Source: Neolewinella xylanilytica (GTDB taxonomy: Bacteria > Bacteroidota > Bacteroidia > Chitinophagales > Saprospiraceae). From it: 64,000 nucleotides of DNA. The stretch spans positions 496,001-560,000 of the forward strand of contig NZ_PTJC01000005.1 in assembly GCF_002934605.1 (NCBI RefSeq), read 5' to 3'. Of this stretch, positions 62,154 to 64,000 are shown in pieces; within the stretch, counting starts at the first letter, position 1; every line of letters starts with the position of its first letter. The position numbers and the translations under genes were made by a program. The notes beneath the pieces are model-generated. The model saw only the letters and a program-made list of their open reading frames with translations, was not told the origin of the DNA and made no database searches.

Positions 62154-63886
62154 TGTATACTATGACCGCTTACGAGAAATCCACGCCGCGCCTTACCTAC
62201 AGCGATCCCGAGCAGGGGGAGCACCCCCGGCTCACCCGTTTTGACCGCCTCGAAGATCAAGCGGAGGGTAAGCCGCTACCCATTCACGACGATAAGCCGG
62301 TAGCACGCCGCTATCGGGTACTGATGCTGCCCCGTACGGATGCCGGCGAAGTTTTCCTGCACGTCTACAATACTACTCAGTTAGGCTTGCGGCTTCGCTA
62401 TTACGGCCTTAATCGTGGCGGATCGATCGAGCCCCTGCCCGGATGCGACGAGATTGGCGGGGTGCTTTCCCGTTTGCCCCTGCGGCTGGCGGACGGTTTC
62501 GACGCTTACCTGGTACGCTTCGGGATCGGGCTCGGGAAGGAGGACGACCAAGTAAAGCTGGGGGAGCTCGACTATTTTTCCGTCGCCGCCTACGCGGGCA
62601 AGGAGCCGGTTTCGCCGGGGGGGATCCGCCTGGCCCGGCCGGACCGCCCCAAAGGAGAGGGCGACTATCTCCCCTTCAGCCACAACGGTCGCTCTTTCCA
62701 GCGACTGGTCATCAGCACCTGCGATCCCGGGGAGGACATCCGGTCGCTGGCCAAGGCTACCGGACTGGAAATGGCGGAAACCTATTTCGGAAAGCTCGGC
62801 AGCGTCATCGCGGTGGGCGTACCTCCGGGGATGTCGCTCAACACCGGGGTAGATACTACTCAGGTGATCCGGCAGAAGGGGCATTCCGGGGAGGGCAACG
62901 TAAGCGAGGATTATATCCTTAATCTCTTTTCGCCGAAGGAACCGACGACTGCCCGGCCGGGCTTTACCGAGAATACGGATGAACCCGCCGACGGGGCCAC
63001 GGAATTCCGGCCGCCCCACCCGCAGCAATTCGACTGCGATCAACAGCCACTCACGGTGGCCCTCATCGACAGCGGCATCGATTACGGCTCCGCCAATGCG
63101 ACACACTGGAAATCCACCCGCTATGAGCGGGGTTCCGATACCGAATACATCACCCCCGGCCGGTACGGTTACGATTTTATTCGCCGGCAGGAAGAACCGA
63201 TTGATGAAGCGCCCCACGGCACCTACGTGGCGGCTACGGTGCTGAATCAATACACGGCCGCTCGCCCGCTGCAGCTCCTCCATATGAAGGTATTTGGCGC
63301 GGAGGGCATTGCCTCCTACTTTGGCTCGCTGGTGTCGATTTACGAAGCCACGCTGGCCGGAGCGAAAGTGATCAATATGAGCTGGGGCTTCTACCAACAG
63401 GAGGAGCCACGGGCTCTACATTGTGCCATCAAGACGGCCGCCGACCGGGGCGTATTCCTGGTCGCTTCCGCGGGCAATGACACGGAAAATCTCGATGCGG
63501 TACCCCAGTGGCCGGCCGGCTTCGCGGATGATTTTCCCTGCAACCTGGTTACCGTCGCGTCCTATTGGTATCCCGATCCGAGCAATCCCGACCCCGCTTC
63601 CATAGAACTGACCAACATCTCGAATTACGGGCAATGGGAAGTTCCGGTGGCCGCCTTCCTTACCTCACCGGTACCGCGCTTTACTACCGGCGAGACGCAT
63701 TTTCCCGTGGGCACCTCCATCTCGGCGCCGATCCTGGCGGGGCAGCTGGCCAACTGGTTGGCGGACAACCCGGCCGGCAGCCTGTCGCGGTTCCGGAAAG
63801 AATTTTACCGCAACACCCCTTCGTTGGCTTCCGCCGTTACCCGCGGTAGCTATCTCCCCCACCTTGCAGGTAGCGTGGAGGTGTAG
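62153..63886 (+). CDS. Subtilisin-like (S8) protease without a clear signal peptide
   Basis: This 577-residue S8 protease is coupled to the CHAT gene (TGATG). The triad D306 (LIDSGIDY), H355 (APHGTYVAA) and S522 (GTSISAPIL) and oxyanion Asn (VASAGNDTEN) are intact. Its N-terminal ~290 residues match those of the lipoprotein protease at 57364 (EVFLHVYNTTQLGLRLRYYG, FQRLVISTCDPGEDIRSLAK, VPPGMSLNT). From ATG 62153 or 62162 there is no signal peptide. An earlier in-frame ATG (62084) lies inside the CHAT gene and adds a weakly hydrophobic stretch read out of frame from the CHAT membrane helix. It may be cytoplasmic, or exported by an unrecognised route. Confidence 0.87.
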   Translation: MYTMTAYEKSTPRLTYSDPEQGEHPRLTRFDRLEDQAEGKPLPIHDDKPVARRYRVLMLPRTDAGEVFLHVYNTTQLGLRLRYYGLNRGGSIEPLPGCDEIGGVLSRLPLRLADGFDAYLVRFGIGLGKEDDQVKLGELDYFSVAAYAGKEPVSPGGIRLARPDRPKGEGDYLPFSHNGRSFQRLVISTCDPGEDIRSLAKATGLEMAETYFGKLGSVIAVGVPPGMSLNTGVDTTQVIRQKGHSGEGNVSEDYILNLFSPKEPTTARPGFTENTDEPADGATEFRPPHPQQFDCDQQPLTVALIDSGIDYGSANATHWKSTRYERGSDTEYITPGRYGYDFIRRQEEPIDEAPHGTYVAATVLNQYTAARPLQLLHMKVFGAEGIASYFGSLVSIYEATLAGAKVINMSWGFYQQEEPRALHCAIKTAADRGVFLVASAGNDTENLDAVPQWPAGFADDFPCNLVTVASYWYPDPSNPDPASIELTNISNYGQWEVPVAAFLTSPVPRFTTGETHFPVGTSISAPILAGQLANWLADNPAGSLSRFRKEFYRNTPSLASAVTRGSYLPHLAGSVEV

Positions 63887-63887
63887 G

Positions 63888-63902
63888 GCGCCGGCGCGCG
63901 GG
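63888..63902. repeat. Dispersed 15-mer repeat, copy 6 (GCGCCGGCGCGCGGG)
   Basis: Begins one base after the stop of the last S8 gene. Confidence 0.65.
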
Positions 63903-63913
63903 AACATTGAAGG

Positions 63914-64000
63914 CTACAAATTCCGCCGATTTAACTCCTTCACAGCATGATCCACCGCCCGCGCGGTAAGGGCCATATAGGTAAGACTGGGGTTCACGCA
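63914..64000 (-). CDS. GMC-family oxidoreductase, C-terminal fragment
   Basis: The last 28 codons before TAG on the minus strand read CVNPSLTYMALTARAVDHAV then KELNRRNL. The N-P-x-L-T-x-MAL-x-AR-A-x-DH pattern is the conserved C-terminus of glucose-methanol-choline flavin oxidoreductases (the FAD-binding NPxxT motif). The rest lies beyond the right edge. It converges with the last S8 gene, 27 bp apart. Confidence 0.72.
   Translation of the reverse strand, partial: CVNPSLTYMALTARAVDHAVKELNRRNL

Noticed and set aside
62381-63397. Minus-strand open frame opposite the second S8 protease
   Set aside because: The plus strand contains the complete S8 triad in the expected spacing; the antisense frame has no recognisable features.
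1-64000. tRNA, rRNA, CRISPR array or insertion sequence
   Set aside because: I looked in the intergenic gaps for T-loop/anticodon patterns, regularly spaced ~30-bp repeats and transposase motifs and found none convincing. The tandem units at 35974 and 36811 have only two copies each.

Overview
The window is chromosomal DNA of a Bacteroidota bacterium, most likely from the Saprospiria (Lewinella-like; inference). It is GC-rich by eye. It encodes the type IX secretion translocon SprA and a large adhesin ending in a gliding-motility/CHU_C sorting domain. It also has the futalosine menaquinone enzyme MqnC, and several genes are preceded by the Bacteroidota -7 promoter motif TAnnTTTG. I saw no rRNA, tRNA, CRISPR array, prophage or transposase gene.

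Layout. 0-7.5 kb: the C-terminal part of sprA, a PaaE-type reductase and an OmpA/PD40 protein. 7.5-10.9 kb: a leftward cluster with an A-type Fe-S carrier, a methyltransferase, a Crp/Fnr regulator and an NAD-dependent epimerase. 10.9-15.7 kb: a polyamine block with a glutathionylspermidine-synthase-like gene and its lipoprotein-like partner diverging from membrane SpeE plus SpeD. 15.7-18.8 kb: a leftward msrB-msrA-iscS-iscU-iscA run. 19.1-20.1 kb: purS and pssA. 20.2-31.9 kb: the adhesin, a small lipoprotein, a second Crp/Fnr gene with an alpha/beta hydrolase, an Lhr-type helicase, aminopeptidase P and a TPR protein. 32.3-36.8 kb: three related small TonB-like proteins, a dihaem cytochrome c lipoprotein, rbfA and a rhomboid protease. 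36.8-38.3 kb is almost gene-free and full of degenerate repeats. 38.3-52.7 kb is mostly housekeeping: mqnC, an RsmI-like methylase, a DsbD-type reductase, a GT8 glycosyltransferase, SCO, an HD protein, nadC, ssb, nth, a DUF721 gene with recF, and dapD, plus two lipoproteins.

52.8-63.9 kb is the most distinctive part. It holds two secreted, membrane-anchored TPR-CHAT cysteine-peptidase-like proteins and two related subtilisin-like (S8) proteins. Three of these form the order S8, CHAT, S8, and the last two overlap by one base. All four keep their catalytic residues. The locus could be a two-protease envelope cascade, which is an inference from domains and gene order. The window ends inside the C-terminus of a GMC-type oxidoreductase on the minus strand.

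The intergenic DNA carries several dispersed repeat families: the 15-mer GCGCCGGNGCGCGGG in six copies, palindromes built on CTCGTCAGMCGAA, AATTCAGT-type repeats, and CTCCGTG/CTCTGTG-rich tracts. One palindromic family appears to have entered the rbfA reading frame. A six-unit array with exact 10-bp spacing lies between ssb and a lipoprotein gene. msrB and msrA share one frame and are separated only by a TGA codon.
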